NCBI RefSeq assembly: GCF_026342405.1
Contig: NZ_JAPEMU010000001.1
Location: 372,001-436,000, forward strand
Source: Kitasatospora sp. NBC_00240
Lineage (GTDB): Bacteria > Actinomycetota > Actinomycetes > Streptomycetales > Streptomycetaceae
DNA length: 64,000 nt
Direction: 5' to 3'
Shown here: positions 42,493 to 51,896 of the stretch, piece after piece
Layout: each line of letters starts with the position of its first letter
Position numbering within the stretch: the first letter of the stretch is position 1
Notes under the pieces: model-generated
The model's input: the letters and a program-made list of their open reading frames with translations, nothing else
Databases searched by the model: none
What the model was told of the DNA's origin: nothing
Made by a program: the position numbers and the translations under genes

Positions 42493-44631
42493 ATGCGTAC
42501 CGAACCCCGGACCCGCCCCGCCGGCACCCAGGCGACCGCCGCCGTCCTGACCGCCGTCCGCAACCTGGGCATCCTCGCCCACGTCGACGCCGGCAAGACC
42601 ACCGTCACCGAACGGATCCTCTACCTCACCGGCGCCACCCACAAGCGCGGCGAGGTCCACCACGGCACCACCGTCACCGACTTCGACCCGCAGGAACGCG
42701 ACCGGGGCATCACCATCTTCGCCGCGGCCGTCAGCTGCGACTGGGACGGCCACCGGATCAACCTGATCGACACCCCGGGGCACGTCGACTTCTCGGACGA
42801 GGTGGAGCGGTCCCTGCGGGTGCTGGACGGCGCCGTCGCGGTCTTCGACGCCGTCGCCGGGGTCGAACCGCAGAGCGAGTCGGTGTGGCGCAAGGCCGAC
42901 CGGCACGGCGTGCCCCGGATCGCCTTCGTCAACAAGCTGGACCGGACGGGCGCCGACCTCGACTCGGCGGTCGACTCGATCCGCCGCCGGCTGCACCCGG
43001 CCCCGCTCGTGGTGCAGCTGCCGATCGGCCAGGAGGACGGCTTCACCGGTGTCGTGGACCTTCTCCGGATGCGGGCGCTCACCTGGGCCGACGGTCACAA
43101 CGGCGCGCTGGAGGGCCCGGTGCCGGCCGAGCTGCTGGAGGAGGCGCGGCAGCGCCGGCGCCTCCTGGAGGAGGCGGTGGCCGAGCTGCACCCCGGTGCG
43201 CTGGAGGAGTTCTGCGAGCATTCGGCGCTCTCCGCACCGACCCTGGCCACGGCTCTGCGCGAGCTGACCCGTACGGGCGAGGGACTGGTGGTGCTCTGCG
43301 GCTCCGCCTACCGCAACCGCGGGATCGAACCGCTGCTGGCGGCCGTGGTCGCCTACCTGCCCTCCCCGCTGGACGTGCCGCCGGTGCGCGGCACCGACGG
43401 CGGCGGCGAGCAGCGGCGGGCCGCCGACCCGGCGGCGCCGTTCGCGGCGCTGGTCTTCAAGGTGAACTCCACCGCCACCGGGCGGCTGACCTATCTGCGG
43501 GTGTACTCGGGCACGCTCGACAAGGGAGAGGTGGTGCTGGACGTGGGCGCTCGCCGCACCGAGCGGATCAGCCGGATCCTGCGGGTGCAGGCCGACCGGC
43601 ACGCGGAGGTGGACCGGGCGGTGGCCGGGGACATCGTCGCGGTGATCGGGCCGAAGGCCGCCCGCGCCGGGGCCACCCTCTGCCTGCCCGCCGCCCCGCT
43701 GCTCCTCGAACCGCCCTCGGTGGCCGACCCGGTCGTCTCGGTGGCGGTCGAGGCCCGGCGGAGCACCGACACCGACCAGCTGGCCGCGGCGCTGGCCCGG
43801 TTGGTGGAGGAGGATCCCTCGCTGGTGCTGCGCACCGACCCGGAGACCGGCCAGACCGTGCTGTCGGGGATGGGCGAACTGCACCTGGAGGTCGCGGTGG
43901 AGAAGATCCGCCGCGCCCAGGGGCTGGAGGTCGGCGTCGGCCGGCCGAAGGTCTCCTACCGGGAGACGGTCACCCGCGGGGTGTCCGGGCTGCTCTACCG
44001 GCATGTCAAACAGGACGGCGGCGCCGGGCAGTTCGCCCATGTGGTGCTCGACCTGGAGCCGCTGGCGGCAACCGCCGAAGGCGGCGACGAAGGCGCCTCC
44101 GGCGCCGACAGCGGGACGCTCTTCGAGTTCCGTTCGGCCGTGGTCGGCGGACGGGTGCCGCAGGAGTACGTCCGGGCGGTCGAGGCCGGCTGCCGGGACG
44201 CCCTCGCGGAGGGTCCCCTCGGGGGTCATCCGGTCACCGGGCTGCGGGTCACGCTGACCGACGGGGCCACCCACCCGAAGGACTCCTCGGAGATGGCGTT
44301 CCGTACGGCCGGCCGGCTCGCCCTCCGGGAGGCACTGCGGGCCGCCGCGGCGGCGCTCCTGGAGCCGGTCGTCGAGCTCACGGCGACGGTGCCCGAAGAT
44401 GCCGTGGGCGGGGTGCTCGGGGACTTGGCGGCCCGGCGTGGCCGGGTCTCCGGCTCGACCACCCGGGGCGGCACCGCGGTGATCACCGCGACCGTGCCGC
44501 TGGCCGAACTGTTCGGCTACGCGACCCGGTTGCGCGGCCGCACCCAGGGCCGGGGGACTTTCACCACCCGGCCCACCGGCTACGCCCCGGCGCCGCAGCA
44601 GGGCACGACGGCGGGCACACCCCTCCGGTAG
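42493..44631 (+). CDS. EF-G-like translational GTPase (EF-G2/TetM relative)
   Basis: 712 residues with EF-G architecture. G1 AHVDAGKTT (residues 30-38), G2 region [11 protein letters not shown]3 DTPGHVDF, G4 NKLD, G5 GSAY; then domain II ([21 protein letters not shown]), domain III ([10 protein letters not shown]), domain IV ([11 protein letters not shown]) and domain V ([30 protein letters not shown]). G2 has TIFAA where canonical EF-G has TI.SAA, and the protein resembles both secondary EF-Gs and ribosomal-protection proteins. AAAGG about nine bases before ATG. The leader ORF upstream suggests regulated expression, perhaps by ribosome stalling. Confidence 0.88.
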   Translation: MRTEPRTRPAGTQATAAVLTAVRNLGILAHVDAGKTTVTERILYLTGATHKRGEVHHGTTVTDFDPQERDRGITIFAAAVSCDWDGHRINLIDTPGHVDFSDEVERSLRVLDGAVAVFDAVAGVEPQSESVWRKADRHGVPRIAFVNKLDRTGADLDSAVDSIRRRLHPAPLVVQLPIGQEDGFTGVVDLLRMRALTWADGHNGALEGPVPAELLEEARQRRRLLEEAVAELHPGALEEFCEHSALSAPTLATALRELTRTGEGLVVLCGSAYRNRGIEPLLAAVVAYLPSPLDVPPVRGTDGGGEQRRAADPAAPFAALVFKVNSTATGRLTYLRVYSGTLDKGEVVLDVGARRTERISRILRVQADRHAEVDRAVAGDIVAVIGPKAARAGATLCLPAAPLLLEPPSVADPVVSVAVEARRSTDTDQLAAALARLVEEDPSLVLRTDPETGQTVLSGMGELHLEVAVEKIRRAQGLEVGVGRPKVSYRETVTRGVSGLLYRHVKQDGGAGQFAHVVLDLEPLAATAEGGDEGASGADSGTLFEFRSAVVGGRVPQEYVRAVEAGCRDALAEGPLGGHPVTGLRVTLTDGATHPKDSSEMAFRTAGRLALREALRAAAAALLEPVVELTATVPEDAVGGVLGDLAARRGRVSGSTTRGGTAVITATVPLAELFGYATRLRGRTQGRGTFTTRPTGYAPAPQQGTTAGTPLR

Positions 44632-44655
44632 GGCGGGAGCGCGTCCGTCGTGGTC

Positions 44656-44685
44656 GGCCGCCGCCCGTACGTCCGGGCGGCGGCC
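44656..44685 (+). terminator. Hairpin terminator after the EF-G-like gene
   Basis: Perfect 12-bp stem GGCCGCCGCCCG / CGGGCGGCGGCC with a six-base loop, 25 bases past the stop. Confidence 0.65.
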
Positions 44686-44789
44686 GGCCCACCCTCGGGG
44701 CAGGGGTGCGGCCGGCCGGGAGGACCGGCCGCCCCCCGGGGGGACGGGCGTCGCCGTGGTGGCGGCGCCCGTCCCCGGTCATCGGGCGG

Positions 44790-44908
44790 GACTCAACGGC
44801 ACGGCCTCAACGGCACGGGTTTCAACGGCACGGCCTCAACGGCCCGGGTCTCAACGGCACGGGTCTCAACGGCACTGGCCTCAATGGCGCTGGCCTCAGC
44901 GGCACTGG
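44790..44908. repeat. 15-bp minisatellite, 8 copies
   Basis: Eight units of consensus CCTCAACGGCACGGG; seven are 15 bases and the third is 14, which breaks any reading frame across the array. In frame the plus strand would give Gly-Leu-Asn-Gly-Thr repeats. The array runs up to, and overlaps by 13 bases, the ancestral stop of the frameshifted surface protein gene. Confidence 0.85.
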
Positions 44909-46535
44909 CCGGACCGCGGCCCGTCCACCGTGTTGCCCGAATGCCGCAGCCCGGGCTCGTTGCCCTCGCAACTCACCGGACGGTGACCGGTCCGGTGAGC
45001 TTCGCGGCGCAGATCGCCACGGCGAGGGCGCCGTCGGCGGACAGCGGCCCGGTGATCTCGGCCCCCGACACGGACAGGGCACCGCCGGAACGTACGGTGA
45101 GCGGCCCGGTCTGGCTGCCGCCGGGGCCGATGCACAGCGACTCGCCGGCGTCCACGGTCAGCGGGCCCAGGTGCGCGGTCGTCACGCACGGCCGGCTGAA
45201 GCCGACCGTGACGGCGGCCGGCTCCGGCGCCGCACTTGGCGCGAAGGCCGGCTCGCCGCCGTACGTGGCGGTGATCGCGTGCGCGCCGGGGCGCAGTCCC
45301 CCGGTGGTCAGGACGGCCCGGCCGCCCGTCAGCGGGACGGTCGCCAGCGGGGTCGGACCGTCCGAGAAGGTGACCGTCCCGCCGGGGGTGCCGGCGGCCG
45401 GGTCCGCCGCACCGACGGTGGCGGTGAAGGTGACGGAGTGCCCGAACAGCGGGGTGGCGCTGCTCGCGGCGAGCGAGACCGACGTGCCGTACCGGAAGGA
45501 GACGACCGCCTTGCCGTCGCCGTGGTTCACCCCCGGCAGCAGGGCGGGGTCGGTGGCAACCGGGGTCGCGAAGCTGCTCCCCCCGCCGCCGCCGGCGCCG
45601 TAGAGGTTGCCGGGGTTGCCGCCGCCGGAGCCGCCCGCGCCGCCGAACCAGCCGCCGCCACCACCACCGCCCCCGTTGCCGCCGCGGGCGCCGTTGCCAC
45701 CGGGGCCGCCGCTGCCCGGGTTGGCCAGGCCGGTGTTGGGGTCGATGTCCCCGCCCGCCACACCCGGGCCGCCCAGAGCCGAGTTGGGACTGCCGAAACC
45801 GTACGCCGACTGCGTCCCGCCGCCGCCGGCGACCCCGGAGCCCTCCGGCCCGCCGCCCTGGCCGCCGGGTTCGGCGACCAGGCCGCCGCCGTCGCCGCCG
45901 CGCAGCAGGGGGCCGCCGTTGCCCGCCCCTCCGCCGCCGCCCGCCACCAGGATCCGGTCGGCGGGGCCGAACTCACCGGAGCGCACGTCCGAGCCGCCGC
46001 CGCCCGAGCCGCCGCCGCCGTGCGCCCCGCCGCCACCGGCCCCGTGGCCGGTGCCGCCCGGCCGGGCGAACTCACCGTGCCGGGAGCTGCCGGAGCTGCC
46101 GGCCGCGCCCACGGTGATCTGCAGGCGCTGCCCCGCGGCGACCGCCAGGGTGGCCCGGGTCTCGCCGCCGAGCCCGCCGGGTGCCCCCGCGTTCGGCGGG
46201 TTCGGGGCGACGAAGCCCGCCGCGCTGCCGCCCTCGGCTCCGAACAGGTCGACGCTCACCGCGGTCACCCCGGCCGGGACGGTGAAGGTGTCCGTGCCCG
46301 CCGCGGTCCACGTGCAGGTCGGCGGCGCGGCGGTGAAGACGCCACCGGCGCCGCACGGGGTGGCCCCGCCCGCCGTCGCCGGGGCGGTCGCCGCCCCGGC
46401 GGTCGCGGTGTCGGCCGACGCCGTGACGGGCGCGAGCACGGCGGCCAGCAGTCCGGCCGCGCCGGCCACCATCATCGTCCTGGTTCCGGGTCTGCCGGTT
46501 CGAGCGTTCTCGTTGTGCTGCATGGGAGTTGACAC
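44896..46535 (-). pseudogene. Secreted glycine-rich surface protein, frameshifted near the C terminus
   Basis: The open frame runs 46535-44973 (520 residues): signal peptide ending near APVTASA, a beta-domain (TWTAAGTDTFTVPAGVTAVSVDLFGAEGG), a 180-residue Gly-rich region (GGGGGAGNGG-type), a Big_3_5/Ig-like domain (SVSLAASSATPLFGHSVTFTATV) and a repeat region ending AAKLTGPVTVR-stop. One base later, the next frame continues VSCEGNEPGLRHSGNTVDGP then RSGQCR and stops at 44896; that is the usual ending of these streptomycete proteins. So a single-base loss at about 44985 removed the last 25 residues. It may still be exported and partly functional. GTG start with GGAG five bases upstream; ATG 46523 is an alternative. 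Confidence 0.75.
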
Positions 46536-46585
46536 TGCCTCTCCGGGCCGGTGAGGGGCCGGCCCGCGGTGGTACGCGGTGGTGG

Positions 46586-46665
46586 TACGGGGAGCGGTGG
46601 TGGGGCGGGGAGCGGGAGGTGGGGCGGGGAGCGGGAGGTGGGGCGGGGAGCGGTGCGGGGCGTCC
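46586..46665 (+). repeat. G-rich 19-bp repeats, potential G-quadruplex
   Basis: About four copies of GGGGAGCGGGAGGTGGGGC-like units, the middle two identical. Runs of three or four G separated by one to four bases favour a G-quadruplex on the plus strand (template of the downstream gene's leader on the minus strand). Confidence 0.75.
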
Positions 46666-46735
46666 AGGAGCGGGCGGGACGGGCAGACTTCGCGCCCGGC
46701 CCACCCGTGCGGGTGTCCCGTCCGGCTGGTGGGGA

Positions 46736-47815
46736 TCAGACCCCGTCGTCGGCGCAGAGCGCCCAGACGTCGGAGTACGTGGCGGGCGAACTCGCGCCGC
46801 CGGTGTGGGTGAAGGCCGTCCAGTAGGCGGCCGTGGTCGTCCCGTCGGCGACCGGGTTGCCGCCCGAGTCGCTGGGGAAGCTGCCGTTGAGGTGGTCGCC
46901 GCCCGAACCCGGGCCGGTGAAGTCGGTGGTCGTGACGCTGCCGCCGCTGATGCCGGCGCCGCCACCGATCAGCTTGCCGTCCCCGCCGCCGCAGCCGACC
47001 GTCACGGTCGCACCCGAGGTCGCCGAGGTCGGGCCGCTGACCTCGCTGTGACGGACCTTCACGGTGGCACCGCCGATGCTGATCCCGCTGCCGCTGCAGA
47101 TCGCGTAGGCGTAGGTGGTGTTGCTCGCCCCGCCGCCACCGCCGTTCCAGCCCACGGCGGCCCAGGAGTCGGGGTTGGTCTCCCCGTCGGCCGCGGCCTT
47201 CTGGCCGTAGTCGTGCCCGGCGTTGTTGAAGGTGGGGTAGCTCGCGATCGGCTTGAGACTGCCGACGCTGGCCGGGGTGGTGCGCGCGCCGCCGCCCAGC
47301 AGGCGGGTGTTGGCCGGGCAGGTGGCCACCACCAGGCCGACCGTCGAGGCCGCGGTCGGTCCGGCGGTCTTGTTCATCACCACCTGGGTGTGGTTGATCA
47401 GGCTGCTGCTGAAGCAGACCGCGTACGGGGTGGTGGAGAAGGCGCTGTCGACGGCGCCGCCACTGCCGCCGATGGCCAGCCAGTGCGTCACGTCGGTGCC
47501 GACCACACCGGTCGAGCCGGTGTACTCGGTGCTGCCGTCGGGGCTCGGCGAAGTCCCGTTCACGTGGTTGCCGTTCGACACCATGCCGGTGCCGATGGCC
47601 TGGTTGACGCCGCCGCCGGAGACGAGGCCCGAGGAGCAGTCCGCGTGGGTGGATATCTCGGCGAAGGTCGGCGTGGGCCCGGAGGTGGCCCCGGGCGTCT
47701 TCACGGTCGCACCGACCGTGTTGGCGTAGGCGGTACCCGGCAGGGCCAGGATCAGCAGAGCCCCGACGGCCAGTGCCTTTCCGGTGCCGAGGCGACGCAG
47801 AAGTCCCGTTCTCAT
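46736..47815 (-). CDS. Secreted protein of three internal repeats
   Basis: 359 residues with a signal peptide (residues 1-32, hydrophobic GALLILALPGTAYA). The mature part is three imperfect repeats of about 105 residues (roughly 34-145, 146-250, 251-359). Each has a Cys strand leading to L-x-GGG or SGGG (SCSSGLVSGGG-like, CPANTRLLGGG, CGGGDGKLIGGG), a GNHVNG/GDHLNG turn before PS, a Trp strand and a closing YAxC/WALC strand, so one disulfide per repeat is likely. I know no named domain for it. AAGGGAG six bases upstream of ATG. It lies upstream of the glycine-rich protein on the same strand and both may be surface proteins expressed together. Confidence 0.75.
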   Translation of the reverse strand: MRTGLLRRLGTGKALAVGALLILALPGTAYANTVGATVKTPGATSGPTPTFAEISTHADCSSGLVSGGGVNQAIGTGMVSNGNHVNGTSPSPDGSTEYTGSTGVVGTDVTHWLAIGGSGGAVDSAFSTTPYAVCFSSSLINHTQVVMNKTAGPTAASTVGLVVATCPANTRLLGGGARTTPASVGSLKPIASYPTFNNAGHDYGQKAAADGETNPDSWAAVGWNGGGGGASNTTYAYAICSGSGISIGGATVKVRHSEVSGPTSATSGATVTVGCGGGDGKLIGGGAGISGGSVTTTDFTGPGSGGDHLNGSFPSDSGGNPVADGTTTAAYWTAFTHTGGASSPATYSDVWALCADDGV

Positions 47816-48718
47816 GATGTGCTCCCTTTTCCGGTTCCAGGGCGTCGAACACGACCTGGCAGGGCGGTACGAAGTGGCGGCGCGCGGCGTGGCCCACCGG
47901 ATCGCGGCCCCGGGGTGGCGGAGGCGAAGGCGTCGTGGGGTGGGGCGCCGCGGAGCGGGCGCGGCCGGCCGCGCGGCTGTACGCCGCGGTCCCGCCGCGG
48001 GTGACAGGGCACGGGCACGACGGTTTCCGACGACGGGTTTCCGACCGCAGATGTCCGAGGACGGAGGACAGATCCTCTGGTTCGGATCTGCCTTTCGCCG
48101 CGCCACCGCGAATTGCACATGCGGACTCTAACAGCCCCCACAGCTCGCATCCACCAGTGAATTGTGCTCTTTTCGCTCGCAGGTGCCATGCCTTCATCGC
48201 ATACGTCCCCGCCCCGCGCGGCGGCCGGGGCGGACCCGTCACCCCACCGGCGCCGGGGCCGGCGCGGGCGGGCACGAACGACCGAACCGGTACTGCGGAT
48301 CGAGCCCTTGACCGTTCGTCCCTCCGGCTGGCGGCCCACTGCTACGGGCAGCCCCCGGCGGTGGCACCCGGTTCCCTGCCGGGGGCGGTGCGGAGTTTTG
48401 CGATTCCCGGCAGAATTCTGCGGCGACGGCCATTTCCCCGAAAAGCAGCTGTAGAAATCACGGACAGCTGTTCTGAATTCCTGGTCGAAAGAACAGTGAC
48501 GCTCCTCGGGGACCAGGTCCGCACCGAGGACGACGCCGACGGACCGTCCCCCGGCGGGCGGGCGCCGCCGCCCCGGGCCCCGGCCGCCCCCGGAGCGCAC
48601 CCCGGTGCACGGGGGTGTGCCTGGGGGAAAGGTGTGCCGGGGGGAAAGGTGGGCCGGGGCGAACGGGTGCGCCGCGACGAAAAGGTGCGCCCCGGCGAAC
48701 GGGTGCGCCGGGCCCGGC
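47816..48718. other. Long intergenic region
   Basis: About 900 bases without a supported gene. Notable parts: an AT-richer stretch at 48395-48500 with the perfect palindrome GCAGAATTCTGC (48410-48421) and ACAGCTG elements, and degenerate 17-bp repeats at 48614-48714 (GGTGTGCC-GGGGGAAA type, about six copies). Promoters of the secreted proteins should be in 47816-48200. Confidence 0.45.
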
Positions 48719-49363
48719 TCAGCTGACGAGCTGGTCGATGCTGTTGCCGGTCAGCCAGAGGCCCACCAGCAGGCAGATCAGCACGATCGCCTGCTCCTGG
48801 TGGCCGTCCACCCACATGCGCATCCTGCCGAGCGCGGCTCCCGCGGCCACCGGCGAGAACGCCGTGTACAGCTCCATCACCAGCAGGCTGGCGGAGGCCA
48901 GCAGGCAGTACCCGAACAGCAGGGCCGTGGTGGCGGCGTCGGAGAGGTTCGCCTGCACCACCGTGGCGGCGCCCGCACCGACCAGGCCCCACGGCTGCAG
49001 CAGGAAGGCGAGCCCGGCGGCGGTCCAGACGGAGATCGAGTCCACCCTGGCCATCCACTTGGGCTGACGGCGGGTGACCCGGGGCCGGCGCCGCCTGAGC
49101 TCGCCGTAGACGACGAGCGAGATGCCGATCGTCAGCTTCACCGCCTCGGCCGCCGAGGAGGGGGCCGTATTCCGACCCGGGGGTGTGCCCCCGGTCAGCA
49201 GGAGCACGCCGGCGATCACCAGCACCAGGCTCGCGAGCCAGGCCAGGATGAACGCCAGCCCCTTACGGACGCCGCGCTCGGAGGAGAGCAGCAGGATGAA
49301 AGCGCTGTTGTGCAGCGGCCCCAGCGTGATGCCGGTACCGATCAGGAGAAGATCAAGGACCAT
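48719..49363 (-). CDS. GAP-family (Sap/LysE-like) membrane protein
   Basis: 214 residues with six hydrophobic segments and the GAP-family order: N-terminal MVLDLLLIGTGITLGPLHNSAFILLLSS, then a cytoplasmic Arg loop (GELRRRRPRVTRRQPKW) and C-terminal helices. Mycobacterial relatives help export glycopeptidolipids or sulfolipid. A lipid or metabolite export role is possible. ATG 49363 chosen with AAGGCGG upstream; GTG 49369 is possible. The 23-bp element at 49593-49615 lies upstream. Confidence 0.8.
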   Translation of the reverse strand: MVLDLLLIGTGITLGPLHNSAFILLLSSERGVRKGLAFILAWLASLVLVIAGVLLLTGGTPPGRNTAPSSAAEAVKLTIGISLVVYGELRRRRPRVTRRQPKWMARVDSISVWTAAGLAFLLQPWGLVGAGAATVVQANLSDAATTALLFGYCLLASASLLVMELYTAFSPVAAGAALGRMRMWVDGHQEQAIVLICLLVGLWLTGNSIDQLVS

Positions 49364-49592
49364 CGCCACCGACCGCCTTCACGGTCGCGCCGGAATCCGC
49401 CGCTCCGCACCGGGGCCCGCCCGAGGGCGACCCGCCCCCGGCGTACGGCTGCCGCCTCCCGCCGCCCCGACGCTCGGCCATCTCTGCCCTCCGGTAGGGG
49501 CCAGGCCGGACGGACATCGGGCCCGGCAGGCACAGGCGCAGATCGTGCCGGCGCAGGTACGGGTGCGCCGCTCGTCGACTCTGTTTCCTGCG

Positions 49593-49615
49593 GTCGACCG
49601 AGTCAAGCAGGACAC
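49593..49615 (-). promoter_or_regulatory. Shared 23-bp element, copy 2
   Basis: 22 of 23 bases identical to 36447-36469. On the minus strand it has TTGACT, and lies 230 bases before the GAP-family start. Confidence 0.45.
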
Positions 49616-49804
49616 GGCCGGGGTAACCCGATTGCCCGTCGACGGGTCGAGCCGGACCCGGCGCGGGTCGACGGCCGAGGACCACCGGGGAGAGCGGGTG
49701 TCGTCCAGGCATCCCTGGATCGTCCGCTGCTCGCGGCAGGCCTCACGCCGCATCCAGGACTTCGGCGTCGCCCAGTGCGGTCCGATGGATGACGGTCTGC
49801 CGGC

Positions 49805-50059
49805 TTGGGTGCCCGGGCGTACACCGTGCCGACATGGCTCGGACCGGCCCTGTGCATCGCGGCCTTCCCGGTCTTCGCCGTCGCGCTCGTCCGTACTGTC
49901 ACCAGCGGGGTCGGGGCCCGGCCGACGGGCCGGGACCGCGCCAGGGACAGGGACGCGCACCCGCTGTCTTCTGTGCGTTCAGCAGCGGCGGCCGGCGCCC
50001 GCGGGCGGACAGTCACGGCGAGATCGTCCGGCTCTGCGGAACGGGCCGGGCGATCCTGA
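49805..50059 (+). CDS. Possible small membrane protein (uncertain)
   Basis: 84 codons from TTG 49805. Residues 5-32 read as one membrane helix (TVPTWLGPALCIAAFPVFAV with ALVRTV after it) with G/C third positions as expected; the remainder is Arg/Ala-rich and less convincing. No ribosome site. May be a fragment of a larger lost gene or a chance ORF. Confidence 0.25.
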   Translation: MGARAYTVPTWLGPALCIAAFPVFAVALVRTVTSGVGARPTGRDRARDRDAHPLSSVRSAAAAGARGRTVTARSSGSAERAGRS

Positions 50060-50153
50060 AGGAGGGCGACGAACAGGCTCCGGCGAGTTCGCCGAAACCC
50101 TGACGCCGTACCCCGGGACGGCCCGCTGTCGCAGGGTGTGCCAGAGTCTGCGC

Positions 50154-51071
50154 ATGCTCGAGATCGTGGTGGAGACGGAGAACTGGGAGCGGCACGTCCG
50201 TGTCACGGCCGAGGAGCTGACCGCCTTGGTCCGGCGGATCGGTGCTGAGGGCGATCGGTTCCTGGTGGTCCAGCAGATACCCGACCTGCCCGACGTCTTC
50301 GCCCAGGTCTGGCACAGAACCGGGGGCGACTACACGCTGCAACACCGCGACGGCGCCGCGGACCGGCACTTCGAGGCAAGGGCCGACGACCCCGGGGCCG
50401 TAGCGGCGGCACTGGAAGGCTGGGCGGCCCGGACACCCGGCTGGGACGCCGCCCAGAACTGGTCGCCGCTGGACCTGGGACCGGCCCCCGAGGTTCCGCC
50501 GCTCAGCCTCGGCGAGGACGAGCGCGAGGAGCTGGAGAGGCGCGTCCGCGAGGTGCTGGCCGGCGGCTACGCCTCCCGCGCCCAACTGGCCGAACTCGCC
50601 GAGGAATACCTGGTCACCAAGGACCGTCGGCCGGTCTCGCGTGAGCAGGCACACGCGCTGGCCGACCGGATGTGGCTGCAGCGCGTGGCGGAGCAGACCG
50701 ACTGGCAGGGCGAGACCGACCCCGAGCGGCTCACCCGCGCGTTCACCGCCCTGCAGGCGTCCGGCCTGACCGCCCGGGAGCACTTCACCTGCTGCCGCAG
50801 CTGCGGCCAGGCGGAGATCGGCGGCGAAGGCGGGCCCGACGCCCGGGGTTTCGTCTACTTCCACACCCAGTGCACGGACTCCGCCGCCGCCGGCCACGGA
50901 CTGACGCTCCTCTACGGCGGCTTCGACGGGACCACGGAGACCACCGCGTCCATCGGCCGCGAGGTCGTCGCGGCGCTCGCAGCGGTCGGCCTGCGCACCG
51001 ACTGGGACGGTGACCCGGGCAGTGCCATCACCGTCACCCCCTTGGACTGGCGGCGCCGTCTGGTCGGTTGA
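50154..51071 (+). CDS. DUF6891 domain protein
   Basis: 305 residues, cytoplasmic. The C-terminal 180 residues carry the DUF6891 features: HFTCCRSCGQAEIGGEG with three Cys, FVYFHTQCTDSAAAGHGLTLLYGGFDG and a final DWRRRLVG. The N-terminal 100 residues resemble a separate small domain (EIVVETENWERHVRV, VVQQIPDLPDVFAQVWHRTGGDYTL). The Cys/His set may bind metal. ATG 50154 has CAGAGT six bases upstream and no ribosome site, so it is probably leaderless. Function unknown. Confidence 0.8.
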   Translation: MLEIVVETENWERHVRVTAEELTALVRRIGAEGDRFLVVQQIPDLPDVFAQVWHRTGGDYTLQHRDGAADRHFEARADDPGAVAAALEGWAARTPGWDAAQNWSPLDLGPAPEVPPLSLGEDEREELERRVREVLAGGYASRAQLAELAEEYLVTKDRRPVSREQAHALADRMWLQRVAEQTDWQGETDPERLTRAFTALQASGLTAREHFTCCRSCGQAEIGGEGGPDARGFVYFHTQCTDSAAAGHGLTLLYGGFDGTTETTASIGREVVAALAAVGLRTDWDGDPGSAITVTPLDWRRRLVG

Positions 51072-51356
51072 CGCCTGCGCCGAAAGTCGATCAAGGTCGG
51101 GCGCCGTCGGCGCCGTTGGACGAGCACCGGGGCCGGCCACCGATGGCACCGGGATCCGTCCGCCCGCGATGCCGGGACGGTCCGTCGTCGGCCGACCACG
51201 ACCGGTGCGTGATACTGCCCCGACTTCGAACAGCGCCGCCACCGGATACCGTGGCTGGTGCCTGCTCGCGCTGCACCGCCTGACGGACGGTCGGACCCGG
51301 CTCACCGCCGCCGGTGGGCGGGCGAGCGGACGGGATTCTGCTGGGCCGGCTGCGCG

Positions 51357-51803
51357 TCAGGGCCGCTCGGGTCCCCGGTAGGGCAGGGTCTGGCTGTAGA
51401 CGACGCTGGTGGTCGTGCTGCCGAAGCCGGCCAGTTCGTCCATGAGTGTCTCCAGGTGCTCCATCGAGGTCGCGGCCACCTTCAGGGTGTAGCAGTCGTC
51501 GCCGGTGGTACGCAGGCACTCCAGGATCTCCCGCCGTTCGGCGAGCAGGCGGCGCAGCGGCTGGTGGTGGTTGCCCGGGTACTTGAGCCGGACGACGGCG
51601 AGCACGGGGTAGCCGACCTTCGCCAGGTCGACCACGGCGTGGTAGCCGGCGATGACGCCCGCCGCCTCCAGCTGCCGGACCCGTTCGGTGGTGGCGGAGG
51701 AGCTGAGGCTCACCCGCCGCCCCAACTCGCTGAGGGAGATGCGTGCCTCCCGCTGCAGCTCACCGATGATCGCCCAGTCCACGTCGTCAAGATTCACGGC
51801 CAT
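51357..51803 (-). CDS. Lrp/AsnC family regulator
   Basis: 148 residues: N-terminal helix-turn-helix (residues 6-48, DDVDWAIIGELQREARISLSELGRRV, LSSSATTERVRQLEAAGVI) and a RAM domain (YPVLAVVRLKYPG, TTGDDCYTLKVAATSMEHLETLMDEL). Probably senses an amino acid or related metabolite and acts on the divergent LLM-deaminase pair. Leaderless: TAGAAT at 51810-51815 (minus strand) six bases before ATG. Confidence 0.9.
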   Translation of the reverse strand: MAVNLDDVDWAIIGELQREARISLSELGRRVSLSSSATTERVRQLEAAGVIAGYHAVVDLAKVGYPVLAVVRLKYPGNHHQPLRRLLAERREILECLRTTGDDCYTLKVAATSMEHLETLMDELAGFGSTTTSVVYSQTLPYRGPERP

Positions 51804-51809
51804 ATCGCG

Positions 51810-51815
51810 ATTCTA
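51810..51815 (-). promoter_or_regulatory. -10 element TAGAAT of the Lrp gene
   Basis: TAGAAT, six bases, ATG. GGCAGAA direct repeats (51818 and 51828) directly behind it could be Lrp contact sites. Confidence 0.5.
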
Positions 51816-51884
51816 CCGGCAGAACGGCGGCAGAATCCGAGGATCACCGGGAGAACAATCTTCCATGCGTCATGATCGCCGAGA

Positions 51885-51890
51885 TAGCCT
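51885..51890 (+). promoter_or_regulatory. -10 element TAGCCT of the LLM oxidoreductase gene
   Basis: TAGCCT, six bases, ATG 51897. The same spacing as the divergent Lrp gene. Confidence 0.5.
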
Positions 51891-51896
51891 CGGATC

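Larger units (their letters stand above)
49364..50153. other. Intergenic region before the DUF6891 gene
   Basis: About 790 bases. It includes the shared 23-bp element and a possible small membrane ORF at 49805-50059. No other gene supported. Confidence 0.4.

Noticed and set aside
46536..48275. Upstream extension of the glycine-rich protein frame to 48275
   Set aside because: That part overlaps the separate secreted gene at 46736-47815 in another frame; a signal peptide and start at 46535 fit the family.
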